Source: Alphaproteobacteria bacterium
GTDB lineage: Bacteria; Pseudomonadota; Alphaproteobacteria; Rickettsiales; JAFLCR01
Direction of reading: 5' to 3'
Length of the DNA stretch: 23,236 bases
Assembly: GCA_017302755.1 (NCBI GenBank)
Contig: JAFLCR010000008.1
Coordinates: 1-23,236, forward strand
The notes beneath the pieces were generated by a model, which was not told the origin of the DNA, searched no databases, and was given only the letters and a program-made list of their open reading frames with translations. Shown here piece after piece: positions 16,260-23,236 of the stretch. Numbering within the stretch: position 1 is the first letter of the stretch; each line of letters begins with the position of its first letter. The position numbers and the translations under genes are program-made.

Positions 16260-18692
16260 TTAGAAACTGTTGAGCAGCGTGGTGAGCATCTCATCCGCCA
16301 CCGTGATCACCCGCGCGGAAGCCGCGTAGGCGTGCTGGTAAATAAGCGTGTTGGCCATTTCCTCATCCACGTTCACGCCGCTGATCGCCGCCGAACGCTG
16401 CAGGAAACCGTCTAGAAGAATGTTCTGCTGCGTAAGGTCGTTGGTGGTGGCCGTGGCCCGCGCCGCATTGTAGGCGAGGATCTCACCCGCGTAATCGCTG
16501 GGCCGCAAATTCACCGCCGGAATCGTGCCCGCCGCCGCGAAGGTGATTTGTGAATTGCTCAAATCCGCCAGCCGTTTGGCGATGGCGTTGTTGCCTGCGC
16601 CAAGCTGATAGCTGTAGAGCGTCGTCGTAAGGTTGGGCAGCGTGGGATCGTTGTAGGTGGGCGACTGCACCAGCTCACCGGTGGAGATGAGGTTCGGGTT
16701 AGTGAGAATATCCTCACGCACCGCCATCCTGGTGGCGCTGCCGAGCAGCGTGCCGTCTTCATCGTAGAAGTTATTCAGCCCGAAATAATGCGAGAAGCCG
16801 TAACTGGTGGCCGCCGTGGGCGGGTTGGTGGTGGCGATGCCGCTTTCGCGGCTGTCCATCTCGTCGATGGCAATGCCGATGCCCGACGCCGCCGTCAGCT
16901 TAAGATAGCCGGAGCTTCCCAGCGGCGCGGGATTGCCGTCAGCATCCACCAGCGAGGCGGTGATGGTCGCGCCCGAGCCCACGGTGGGAGCCACAATGCC
17001 CGCCGTTCCCGCCACCACGCTGCCCGCGACCGTGCGGTCATTGCGGATGCCCGTGGTATTATTGGTGACCGTGTAGCGGATCGTCGCCGTCACCGGCGGG
17101 TTGACACCGTCGTCGACCTGGATGTCGATGTCGATGTCGAACGTCGCCGCGCCGCTGCCGCCGAAATTGACCTGGATATTGTTGGCTAGGCCGCCGCGTG
17201 TCCAGCCGCCGGCATTGGCCGTGACCGGCCCCACCGGGAAGGCGGTGACGGGCGCGCCCGCCGAGGTGACGACGTTGGTGATCGTCACGGTGCGGCCGCT
17301 ATTGGCACCGGAAAGGATATTCTCGAATTCAAGGTCGAAGGTGAAATTGCCGCCCGCGGTGATGTCGTCGGAAACCGAGATCATGCGGATGTCGTTGAGG
17401 CCGTTGTGCACCACCTTGCTCTGCGGCGGGCCGAAGTTGGCGTTGATTTCCTTGATGATGTCCGTCGTGCTGGGGCTGCCCACGGCATTAGGGCCATAGA
17501 TCTGCGTGAGGTCCATGGTAAGCGGGCGCATGTAACCGCCCGGCTCGCCGGGATGGTGCGACGCCGCCGGCGAGCCGTCGAGATTGACCGCGGCAATGCG
17601 CACCGAACCGTTCCAGGTATTGTCGAGATCCGGATTGATCAGGCGCTGACCCGTAAGCTCGCTCGGCGGCGGGAAGCCCGCGCCGTCATTATGAACCGCG
17701 TTGAGCGCGGCGGTAAGGCCGAAGGCGAACTGGTCGAGCTGATCGAGGACGTTGACCATTTCCACATCGCGAATCTGCAACAGGCCGTACAACTCGCCGC
17801 TTCTGACCCTGGAAGTGATATCTCCCCTCGTGCCACTGGATACCAGCGTCTCCGGAGTGCCGAGAATGTTGCCGTCCGAATCCCGGCGCACCACCTCGAT
17901 CGGATAAAGCGCCGCGTTATTGACGAAGGTCGCCTGCGAAGCCGCCGGGGTATAAGTCAACTCGGACACGGTGTTGTCCGTCACCAGCATGATGCCGTTG
18001 GCGGTGGAGACCGTCACTTCGCCGTTATCGCGGAAATAAGTCTGGATATCGAGGTTCTGCGCCAGGTTGTTAAGCGCCTTGTCGCGCTCGTCTAACAGGT
18101 TGGGCAGCGGATTGCCGAGCGCGACCGCCTGATTAATCGCCGCGTTGATGTTCTGCAGGTTCTGGAGCTGCTGGTTGATGTAGGTTACTTTGTTATTGAT
18201 GTCCTGATCCGCCTGATAGCGCAGGTCGTTCACGGAATTGGCGAGGGTCGACACCTGTTCCGCGAGGTTGCGCCCCGCCGTCAGCGCATTGGCGCGCACG
18301 GAAGCGAGATCCGGCGTCTGGCTGAGGTTCGACAGCGCATTGAAGAATCTGGTAACGTAACCGTCGAGGCTGCTGCTCTTCGTGGGGTCGGATTCCGGCT
18401 CCCCGAACATTACCTGCAGGCGGCTCATGTAATCGTTGAGCACGTCCGCCCCGCCGACCACGGAATTGCGGTCACGGATGGCGCGCTGGAGGTAGTCGTC
18501 CACCTTGCGGGACACCTGGTCGATCTGCACCCCGGCGCCAATGCCGGTAAGGATGACCGGCGACTGCTCCAGCACTTGGCGCGAATAGCCCGGCGTATTG
18601 GCATTCGCCACGTTATGCGCGAGCACGTCCAGCGCCGCCTTGTTGACGGCAAGGCCGGAAAGCGCGGTATTGAGAGCGAGGCTTAGGGACAT
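16260..18692 (-). CDS. flgK: Flagellar hook-associated protein FlgK (HAP1), enlarged
   Basis: 810 aa against roughly 550 in enteric FlgK. The N-terminus (LNTALSGLAVNKAALDVLAH, NVANANTPGYSRQ) and C-terminus (SGVNVDEEMANTLIYQHAYA, ADEMLTTLLNSF) are diagnostic. Extra length lies mainly at ~430-610: beta-rich, Thr/Gly/Asn-rich sequence (TVTITNVV, ATFDIDIDIQVDDG, RYTVTNNTTG). It forms the first junction ring between hook and filament. GAGGAG stands seven bases before ATG 18692, and one base separates this start from the flgN stop. The insert would be surface-exposed and could itself be a glycosylation target (inference). Confidence 0.95.
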   Translation of the reverse strand: MSLSLALNTALSGLAVNKAALDVLAHNVANANTPGYSRQVLEQSPVILTGIGAGVQIDQVSRKVDDYLQRAIRDRNSVVGGADVLNDYMSRLQVMFGEPESDPTKSSSLDGYVTRFFNALSNLSQTPDLASVRANALTAGRNLAEQVSTLANSVNDLRYQADQDINNKVTYINQQLQNLQNINAAINQAVALGNPLPNLLDERDKALNNLAQNLDIQTYFRDNGEVTVSTANGIMLVTDNTVSELTYTPAASQATFVNNAALYPIEVVRRDSDGNILGTPETLVSSGTRGDITSRVRSGELYGLLQIRDVEMVNVLDQLDQFAFGLTAALNAVHNDGAGFPPPSELTGQRLINPDLDNTWNGSVRIAAVNLDGSPAASHHPGEPGGYMRPLTMDLTQIYGPNAVGSPSTTDIIKEINANFGPPQSKVVHNGLNDIRMISVSDDITAGGNFTFDLEFENILSGANSGRTVTITNVVTSAGAPVTAFPVGPVTANAGGWTRGGLANNIQVNFGGSGAATFDIDIDIQVDDGVNPPVTATIRYTVTNNTTGIRNDRTVAGSVVAGTAGIVAPTVGSGATITASLVDADGNPAPLGSSGYLKLTAASGIGIAIDEMDSRESGIATTNPPTAATSYGFSHYFGLNNFYDEDGTLLGSATRMAVREDILTNPNLISTGELVQSPTYNDPTLPNLTTTLYSYQLGAGNNAIAKRLADLSNSQITFAAAGTIPAVNLRPSDYAGEILAYNAARATATTNDLTQQNILLDGFLQRSAAISGVNVDEEMANTLIYQHAYAASARVITVADEMLTTLLNSF

Positions 18693-18693
18693 G

Positions 18694-19149
18694 TCAGATC
18701 TCCTCGTTCACGGAAAGCGACGCCTCGCGGGAGGGATCCTCGGTGGAGCCCTTCTTGTCGTAAAACACCTTGGCCCGGCTTTCAGCCACCACGTCGTGGA
18801 TGGCCTGCATCATGATGCGGTTCACCTCGCGCGCCACGGTCAGGCGGTGGAAACCTTCGTCGCGCACCTCGCGGAACAGCTTCATGACCTGCATGATACG
18901 CTCTTTGTCCTCGGCGCTGAACGTCGCCGCGATCTGCGGATTGTCCTTCATCAGTTTCTGCTGGCGCTCCATGGCGTTCACGAGACGGAGTTTTTCCTCC
19001 TTGAGCTTGTCGAGCTCCTTGATCTTCATTTCGCGCAGGAGATCAGCCTCTTCGGCCAGAAGTTGGGCCAGCCGGGCTGTTACCGTGATCAGCGCATCGG
19101 GGGAAATCAGTTCGCTTATATCGACCATACGTTCTTCCATATCACTCAT
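18694..19149 (-). CDS. flgN: FlgN-like export chaperone for hook-associated proteins
   Basis: 151 aa, almost entirely helical and charged, with heptad-like stretches (LAQLLAEEADLLREMKIKEL, DKLKEEKLRLVNAMERQQKL). It is consistent with FlgN, which binds the C-termini of FlgK and FlgL in the cytosol and delivers them to the export gate. Position immediately before flgK supports the call as much as the sequence does. The start at 19149 has a strong AGGAGG and overlaps the flgJ stop (ATGA, 19146-19149), implying translational coupling. A start at M4 (19140) is possible but less well placed. The name rests on a poorly conserved family. Confidence 0.8.
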   Translation of the reverse strand: MSDMEERMVDISELISPDALITVTARLAQLLAEEADLLREMKIKELDKLKEEKLRLVNAMERQQKLMKDNPQIAATFSAEDKERIMQVMKLFREVRDEGFHRLTVAREVNRIMMQAIHDVVAESRAKVFYDKKGSTEDPSREASLSVNEEI

Positions 19150-19487
19150 TGAACCTCCTGCAATTTCAGCAACTCACGCTTGACGTGAGCCGCGATCCCG
19201 ATCCCGCCGGAGCGGGCGATGATCTTGCCGTATTCATCAACCAGCATGGAGCGATAGATTTCCTCGCTCTTGCCGCCGCCTGTATTTTCATCCGGCTCGA
19301 TGCCGTCGAACATATGCGTCAGCATCTGGGAGACAAACATCGCCTCGAAATCCTCGGCCGCCTTGTTGGCCGCGGCGGCGTTCTGGTTGCCGTATTTCTG
19401 CAGGTCACCGACGGCTTTGATGCGCGCCGCCCGATGGCGCATCGCGTCAACGCCGTACATCTGCCCTAAATCGCCGGTTTCCGCCAC
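19146..19487 (-). CDS. flgJ: FlgJ-type rod-binding protein (single domain, no muramidase)
   Basis: 113 aa. The rod-binding signature is clear: AAEDFEAMFVSQMLTHMFDG, then GGGKSEEIYRSMLVDEYGKI and ARSGGIGIA. In enterics this domain is fused to a peptidoglycan hydrolase; here it stands alone, as is common in alphaproteobacteria. It is thought to cap and nucleate rod assembly in the periplasm. The start is GTG at 19487, chosen because GAGG lies about six bases upstream and flgI ends three bases before. The next in-frame ATG is ten codons in and lacks a comparable site. The stop overlaps the flgN start by four bases. Confidence 0.9.
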   Translation of the reverse strand: MAETGDLGQMYGVDAMRHRAARIKAVGDLQKYGNQNAAAANKAAEDFEAMFVSQMLTHMFDGIEPDENTGGGKSEEIYRSMLVDEYGKIIARSGGIGIAAHVKRELLKLQEVQ

Positions 19488-19490
19488 GCG

Positions 19491-20618
19491 CTACCTCGTC
19501 TGAATATCGGCCTGGAGCGCCCCGGCCGCTTTGATGGTTTGCAGAATCGTGATCAAATCGCGCGGGCCGACGCCCAGCGCGTTCAAGCCCTTCACCAGAT
19601 CGCGCAGCGTCGCCCCGGCGGGCAGCACCGCCATCTTGTTCTGCGCGTTTTCGTCCACGTTGATGTCGGTGCGCGGCACCACCACCGTCTGTGCGCCTTC
19701 GGGCGCCAGCGGGTTCGGCTGCGACACCTGCGGAGTTTCATCCACCCGCACTACCAGATTGCCCTGGGCCACGGCCACCGTATCGATGCGCACGTTCTCG
19801 CCCATCACGATCGTACCCGACGCTTCGTCGATCACGATGCGCGCCACCTGATCCGGCTCGACCTGGAGCTGCTCGATATCGCCCATCAGCCCGGCCACGT
19901 CGCCGCGGTACATATCCGGCACGGCGAGGTTCACGGTCGCGGAATCCATCACCTTCGCCGCCTGGACACCCAGCTGTTGATTGATCGCCGTCGCGATGCG
20001 GCGCGCCGTCGAGATATCTGGATTACGCAGGGAAATGTTCATCTGCTGCATGTTGGAAAGCTCGAAGCCCACCTCGCGCTCCACAATGCCGCCATTGGCG
20101 ATATACGCGGTGGTCGGTGTGTTCTTGGTCACCGTCGTGCCCGACTGGCCGGTCGCCGTGAACCCGGAAATCGCGAGCGGACCCTGCGCCACGGCATACA
20201 CTTCGCCGTCCGCCGCATAAAGCGGCGTCGCGAGCAGCGTGCCGCCCTGCAGGCTCTTGGCGTCGCCGAGCGCACTGACCGTGACGTTCACCTTGCTGCC
20301 CTGGCGCGAAAACGCCGGCAGCGTGGCCGTTACCGTCACTGCCGCGACGTTCTTCGTCTGCAGCTTCGCGCCGCGCGTATTGACGCCCAGGCGCTCCAGG
20401 AACGCCACCAGGCTCTGCTCGGTGAAGGCGTTGTTGTTGAGCTTATCGCCGGTGCCATTCAACCCCACCACAAGACCATACCCCATCAGCATGTTCTCAC
20501 GCACACCCTCGAAGGTGACGATATCCTTGATGCGCGATGTGGCGTGCACCGGAAGCGGCGCGAGGCACGGCATCACGGCAAGCAACGCAGCAGTGACGAT
20601 AGCTACGGGTTTCTTCAT
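19491..20618 (-). CDS. flgI: Flagellar P-ring protein FlgI
   Basis: 375 aa. A signal peptide occupies residues 1-26 (KK, then a hydrophobic run ending PLPVHA) for Sec export to the periplasm, where FlgI forms the P-ring around the rod. The mature start SRIKDIVTFEGVRENMLMGY and GLVVGLNGTGDKLNN are diagnostic, as are VTVSALGDAKSLQGGTLLAT and LVKGLNALGVGPRDLITILQ at the C-terminus. ATG 20618 is preferred over an in-frame ATG 24 codons upstream because only the shorter form starts with the signal peptide, and AGGA precedes it. It is the first gene of the minus-strand flagellar series; the sigma-54 promoter match upstream would give a ~33-base leader. Confidence 0.97.
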   Translation of the reverse strand: MKKPVAIVTAALLAVMPCLAPLPVHATSRIKDIVTFEGVRENMLMGYGLVVGLNGTGDKLNNNAFTEQSLVAFLERLGVNTRGAKLQTKNVAAVTVTATLPAFSRQGSKVNVTVSALGDAKSLQGGTLLATPLYAADGEVYAVAQGPLAISGFTATGQSGTTVTKNTPTTAYIANGGIVEREVGFELSNMQQMNISLRNPDISTARRIATAINQQLGVQAAKVMDSATVNLAVPDMYRGDVAGLMGDIEQLQVEPDQVARIVIDEASGTIVMGENVRIDTVAVAQGNLVVRVDETPQVSQPNPLAPEGAQTVVVPRTDINVDENAQNKMAVLPAGATLRDLVKGLNALGVGPRDLITILQTIKAAGALQADIQTR

Positions 20619-20661
20619 TTTTCTTTTATCCTGCGTGGTTGACCCTCTTCCTATTATAATA

Positions 20662-20677
20662 TGCGAGTTCCATGCCA
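20662..20677 (-). promoter_or_regulatory. Sigma-54 (RpoN) -24/-12 promoter of the flgI transcription unit
   Basis: Minus strand reads TGGCATGGAACTCGCA against the consensus TGGCACG-N4-TTGCA. The invariant GG (20676-20675) and GC (20664-20663) are present with exactly ten bases between them, and only two consensus positions differ. The predicted mRNA start is near 20651, about 33 bases before the flgI ATG. A TATAAT-like sequence (20653-20658) lies just downstream but has no good -35 partner. Sigma-54 control of rod, ring and hook genes is well known in several proteobacteria. Confidence 0.75.
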
Positions 20678-20865
20678 AGCCCGACCACAAAATATAGCTG
20701 CGCTTTCAGCGCCGTGACGCCTTGCATAGAACGCACAGGGCATGACTGGGCAATTTTTGCCTAGCCCACAAACGGCAGATTTTTCCGTCTATATCCGCCA
20801 TTTTTTTCATGTTAACGTGGAGGTGAAAATTTGTGTGTGAACCGACGTTTTACAAAGAGGAAGAC

Positions 20866-21357
20866 ATGACTCCCGCCAAGCCGCAAACCGCTTCGACGCT
20901 GCCCACCGAAGAGTTGAGCCCCTATGAGCACGCGAAGAAAGATTCGCAAAGCCCTTATGTTTCCCTGAAAGACCGCTTCTCAGACGCGCGCGGCGAGATC
21001 ATCCCTTTGGTAGACCGCGACATGAAAAGCGCGGTGCTGATCAACTCCAAGAAAGGCACGGTGCGCGCCAACCACTACCACAAGACGGACTGGCATTATT
21101 GCTACGTGGTGAAGGGCGAAATCGAATACCACCACCGCCCGCACGGCAGCACCGGACCGGTGCAGATCGATATTTTCCGCGAAGGCGACGAGTTCTTCAC
21201 CGGCCCCAATATCGACCACGCGATGGTGTTTTTGAAGGACACCTCCTTCCTCACGCTCGGCCGCAACTCGCGCGAGCAGGAAGCCTACGAGGCCGATATC
21301 GAGCGCATCGAGCTTGTTTCGCCGGAAGCGGCGAAAAAGCGGGCGGAACAGGCGTAA
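20866..21357 (+). CDS. Cupin-fold protein, sugar epimerase-like
   Basis: 163 aa. One cupin domain: GTVRANHYHKTDWHYCYVV carries the paired metal-binding histidines of cupin motif 1, and EGDEFFTGPNIDHAMVF supplies the third histidine of motif 2. The layout resembles small cupins of sugar-nucleotide pathways (dTDP-4-keto-sugar epimerase or isomerase relatives), but the catalytic residues of true RmlC are not evident, so the reaction is not assigned. Start ATG 20866 is preferred over an in-frame GTG at 20833 because AAAGAGG precedes it closely. It begins a plus-strand series with a sugar C-methyltransferase 17 bases later, which supports a role in making an unusual sugar nucleotide. The 247 bases upstream contain the divergent flgI promoter; I see no confident promoter for this gene. 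Confidence 0.75.
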   Translation: MTPAKPQTASTLPTEELSPYEHAKKDSQSPYVSLKDRFSDARGEIIPLVDRDMKSAVLINSKKGTVRANHYHKTDWHYCYVVKGEIEYHHRPHGSTGPVQIDIFREGDEFFTGPNIDHAMVFLKDTSFLTLGRNSREQEAYEADIERIELVSPEAAKKRAEQA

Positions 21358-21374
21358 CCGAAGCCGCTTCTCCG

Positions 21375-22640
21375 ATGAAGGTCCAGACCGCCCCCTCCTC
21401 GTCCGCGTGCCACCGGCGCAGCGATTGCCGCCTGTGCGGCAGCAAGCGCGTCGAGCTGGTGCTGGCCCTCGCCCCCACGCCACCCGCCAACGCCTTCGTG
21501 ACGGCGGCGGAGAGAACCAAGCCCCAGCAAGCCTTTCCGCTGGATATCTTTTTCTGCCAGGATTGCTGCCATGTCCAACTTCTGGATATCGTCGATCCTG
21601 AATTGTTGTTCAGCCAATATGTCTACGTGTCCGGCACCTCGCCGGTCTTTGTGAAGCACTTCGAGGAATACGCCGCTTCCGTCATCAAAACCTACGCGCT
21701 GAAACAAGGCGAACTGGTGGTGGATATCGGCTCCAATGACGGCACCCTCCTCTCATTCTTCCAGAAGGCGGGCATGAAGGTGCTGGGTATCGACCCCGCC
21801 ATCCAGATCGCGGCCGACGCCACCGCGCGCGGCATCGAGACCTGGAACGGCTTCTTCGACGCCGCCTCGGCCAAGAAAATCCTGGCGGAAAAAGGCAAGG
21901 CGAAGGTGGTGACGGCGAATAACGTCTTCGCCCATATCGACGATCTGGGCAGCGTGGTGGAAAACATCAAAACCATCCTCGCTGCGGACGGCGTGTTCGT
22001 CTTCGAGGTCTCCTACCTGGTGGACGTGTTCGAGAAAACACTCTTCGACACCATCTACCACGAGCATCTTTCCTACCACAGCGTGCTGGCTTTAAAGCCT
22101 TTCTTCGAGAAACACGGCATGGAGATGATCGACGCCGAGCGCGTTTCCTCGCACGGCGGAAGCTTGCGCGGCACGGCGCAACTGAAAGGCGGCCCGCATA
22201 AAACCTCCCCGCGCGTGGCCGAGACCATCGCCGCCGAAAAGAAACTTGGGTTAGACCAGGCCGACACGCTCAAAGCCTTCTCGGCGAAGATCGACCGCAT
22301 CGGCGGCGAGCTTCGTAAACTGCTTCTGAAGCTCAAGACCGAGGGCAAAACCATTGCCGCTTACGGCGCTCCCGCCAAGGCGACCACCTTGATGCATCAC
22401 TTTCAGATCGGCTCCGATGTCATTGATTTCGTGATTGATGATAGCCCGCTCAAAATCGGTCTCTACACGCCGGGCATGCACATCCCCGTCGTCGGCTCGA
22501 AGGAAATGTATGAGCGCAAACCCGACGCCGTGGTGGTGCTGGCCTGGAACTTCGCCGACTCGATCATTCAAAAGCATTCCGCCTTCACCCATCAAGGAGG
22601 ACAATTTATTGTTCCTTTGCCAGAAGTAAAAACCATGTAA
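21375..22640 (+). CDS. Sugar C-methyltransferase (TylC3/TcaB9-type, SAM-dependent)
   Basis: 421 aa in the three-part layout of NDP-4-keto-sugar C-methyltransferases. There is an N-terminal zinc module (C18-x2-C21 and C61-x2-C64), a class I SAM domain with VVDIGSNDGTLLSFF (~115-129) and GIDPA, then the HEHLSYHS motif (~230) that matches the active-site Glu-His region of TcaB9-type enzymes, and a C-terminal domain with AAYGAPAKATTLMHHF and FVIDDSPLKIGLYTPG. Expected to add a methyl branch to C3 of a keto-deoxysugar nucleotide in the cytosol; the exact sugar is unknown. The start ATG 21375 has little ribosome site; the frame is open further upstream but that part overlaps the cupin gene and is not protein-like. 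Likely co-transcribed with the cupin gene (17-base gap). Confidence 0.88.
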   Translation: MKVQTAPSSSACHRRSDCRLCGSKRVELVLALAPTPPANAFVTAAERTKPQQAFPLDIFFCQDCCHVQLLDIVDPELLFSQYVYVSGTSPVFVKHFEEYAASVIKTYALKQGELVVDIGSNDGTLLSFFQKAGMKVLGIDPAIQIAADATARGIETWNGFFDAASAKKILAEKGKAKVVTANNVFAHIDDLGSVVENIKTILAADGVFVFEVSYLVDVFEKTLFDTIYHEHLSYHSVLALKPFFEKHGMEMIDAERVSSHGGSLRGTAQLKGGPHKTSPRVAETIAAEKKLGLDQADTLKAFSAKIDRIGGELRKLLLKLKTEGKTIAAYGAPAKATTLMHHFQIGSDVIDFVIDDSPLKIGLYTPGMHIPVVGSKEMYERKPDAVVVLAWNFADSIIQKHSAFTHQGGQFIVPLPEVKTM

Positions 22641-22750
22641 TTGTCATTCCCGCGAAGACGGGAATCCATAAGCCCGGACGGCTGGAATGGCCGCAACCGC
22701 TTCTTCTTGAAGCCGGTGAGTATGGATTCCCGCCTTCGCGGGAATGACAA
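22641..22750. repeat. REP-pair inverted repeat between sugar-biosynthesis genes
   Basis: Units 22641-22670 and 22721-22750 are reverse complements over 30 bases with one mismatch. Each has an internal CCCGC / GCGGG palindrome. They belong to the same general family as the 716-820 element (GTCAT-YCC-core-GGRATCC pattern) but to a different sequence subtype. The 50-base centre has no ORF. It follows the methyltransferase stop directly and could attenuate read-through into the epimerase gene. Confidence 0.85.
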
Positions 22751-22776
22751 GCCCCCATCAGCAAGAAAGAGACGTC

Positions 22777-23236
22777 ATGAGTGCCATGCTAGAAAACATT
22801 CTCCCCTCCGACATTGAGGAAATGGGCCGCCTTCTGGGCGACGTCGCGCATGATTTCGAAGGAAAGACTGTTCTTCTATCCGGAGCTGCCGGGTTCCTGG
22901 GCCGCTATTTCGTGGCGCTGTTCGAGCACATGAATAAGAAGATCCTGAAAAAGCCCTGCAAGCTGATCGCGATGGACATCTTCATCACCCAGGTCTCGCC
23001 CGACTGGACCTATCAGGACAGCGAACACTTCACCTTCTTCCGCCACGACATCATCGAAAAGGTGAAGGTGGCCGGGCCGATCGACTACATCGTCCACGCA
23101 TCGGGCATCGCCAGCCCCTTCTACTACCGCAAATACCCGCTGGAAACGCTCGACGTCGCCATCACCGGCACCCGTAACTTCCTGGATATCGCGCGCGAAA
23201 AGGGCTCGCGCTTCACGTTCTTCTCCTCCTCGGAAG
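22777..23236 (+). CDS. NAD-dependent sugar epimerase/dehydratase (extended SDR), N-terminal part
   Basis: Open to the window end, 153 residues visible. After ~30 leading residues comes the Rossmann NAD-binding motif VLLSGAAGFLGRYFVALF (GxxGxxG). Then AMDIF as the second strand, DYIVHASGIASPFYYRKYPL, a NAG-like helix start TLDVAITGTRNFLDIAREKG, and TFFSSSE with the catalytic serine strand. The Tyr-x3-Lys lies beyond the edge. The HASGIASPFYY...P segment resembles UDP-glucuronate decarboxylase and dTDP-glucose 4,6-dehydratase relatives, so a sugar-nucleotide dehydratase or epimerase is likely. The start has AAGAAAGAG just upstream. The ~30-residue N-terminal extension ahead of the first strand is longer than usual. 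It continues the nucleotide-sugar series started at 20866, after a REP-pair spacer. Confidence 0.85.
   Translation, partial: MSAMLENILPSDIEEMGRLLGDVAHDFEGKTVLLSGAAGFLGRYFVALFEHMNKKILKKPCKLIAMDIFITQVSPDWTYQDSEHFTFFRHDIIEKVKVAGPIDYIVHASGIASPFYYRKYPLETLDVAITGTRNFLDIAREKGSRFTFFSSSE

Noticed and set aside
15455..16273. 272-codon plus-strand frame antisense to flgL
   Set aside because: Shadow of flgL codon usage; Arg/Val/Gly-rich product without motif or ribosome site.
19539..20642. 367-codon plus-strand frame antisense to flgI
   Set aside because: Same reason: flgI is unmistakable on the other strand, and this product is His/Arg-rich low-complexity sequence.
20747..20760. Possible sigma-54 promoter (TGGGCAATTTTTGC) for the cupin gene
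   Set aside because: GG and GC are nine bases apart instead of the required ten; sigma-54 spacing is strict.
21099..21374. Upstream open extension of the C-methyltransferase
   Set aside because: Overlaps the cupin gene in another frame and gives Arg/Pro-rich sequence without homology to the zinc module.

Overview
The window looks like a flagellar and flagellin-modification region of a GC-rich proteobacterium, most likely an alphaproteobacterium. The signs are a FlgJ reduced to the rod-binding domain alone, the order flgI-flgJ-flgN-flgK-flgL read from a sigma-54-type promoter, and many SPINDLY/OGT-like (GT41-type) proteins. The taxon is an inference; there is no rRNA or other marker gene here.

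Layout. (1) 2-7022, plus strand: a tandem array of four paralogous cytosolic glycosyltransferases. The first is cut by the window edge. The three complete ones each carry an N-terminal SEC-C zinc motif like the SecA tail, then TPRs, then an OGT/SPINDLY catalytic region. (2) 7208-8767, minus: one flagellin of 519 aa with a long Ser/Thr/Asn-rich, lysine-free central domain that appears internally duplicated, followed by a good intrinsic terminator. (3) 8768-9113: an AT-rich divergent intergenic region. (4) 9114-10760, plus: a fifth TPR/OGT-like transferase without SEC-C. (5) 20618 down to 10806, minus: a compact gene series flgI-flgJ-flgN-flgK-flgL-fliW-fliB-fkbM-glycosyltransferase, preceded by a strong sigma-54 (-24/-12) promoter match at 20662-20677. 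(6) 20866 to the right edge, plus: a cupin sugar-epimerase-like gene, a sugar C-methyltransferase and the start of an NAD-dependent sugar epimerase/dehydratase, probably nucleotide-sugar biosynthesis.

Three REP-like palindromic elements (716-820, 10769-10797, 22641-22750) and another structured spacer (7071-7145) lie between the genes.

How it fits together (inference): the right-hand genes make an unusual, probably C-methylated sugar nucleotide. The six GT41-like enzymes put sugars on flagellin and perhaps hook-associated proteins in the cytosol before export. FkbM and FliB add methyl groups to glycan and lysine. FliW and FlgN handle flagellin and hook-associated subunits. The most unusual items are the SEC-C fusion on a whole array of glycosyltransferases, six such enzymes around one flagellin, and a FliB-type lysine methylase beside a flagellin whose exposed domain contains no lysine.
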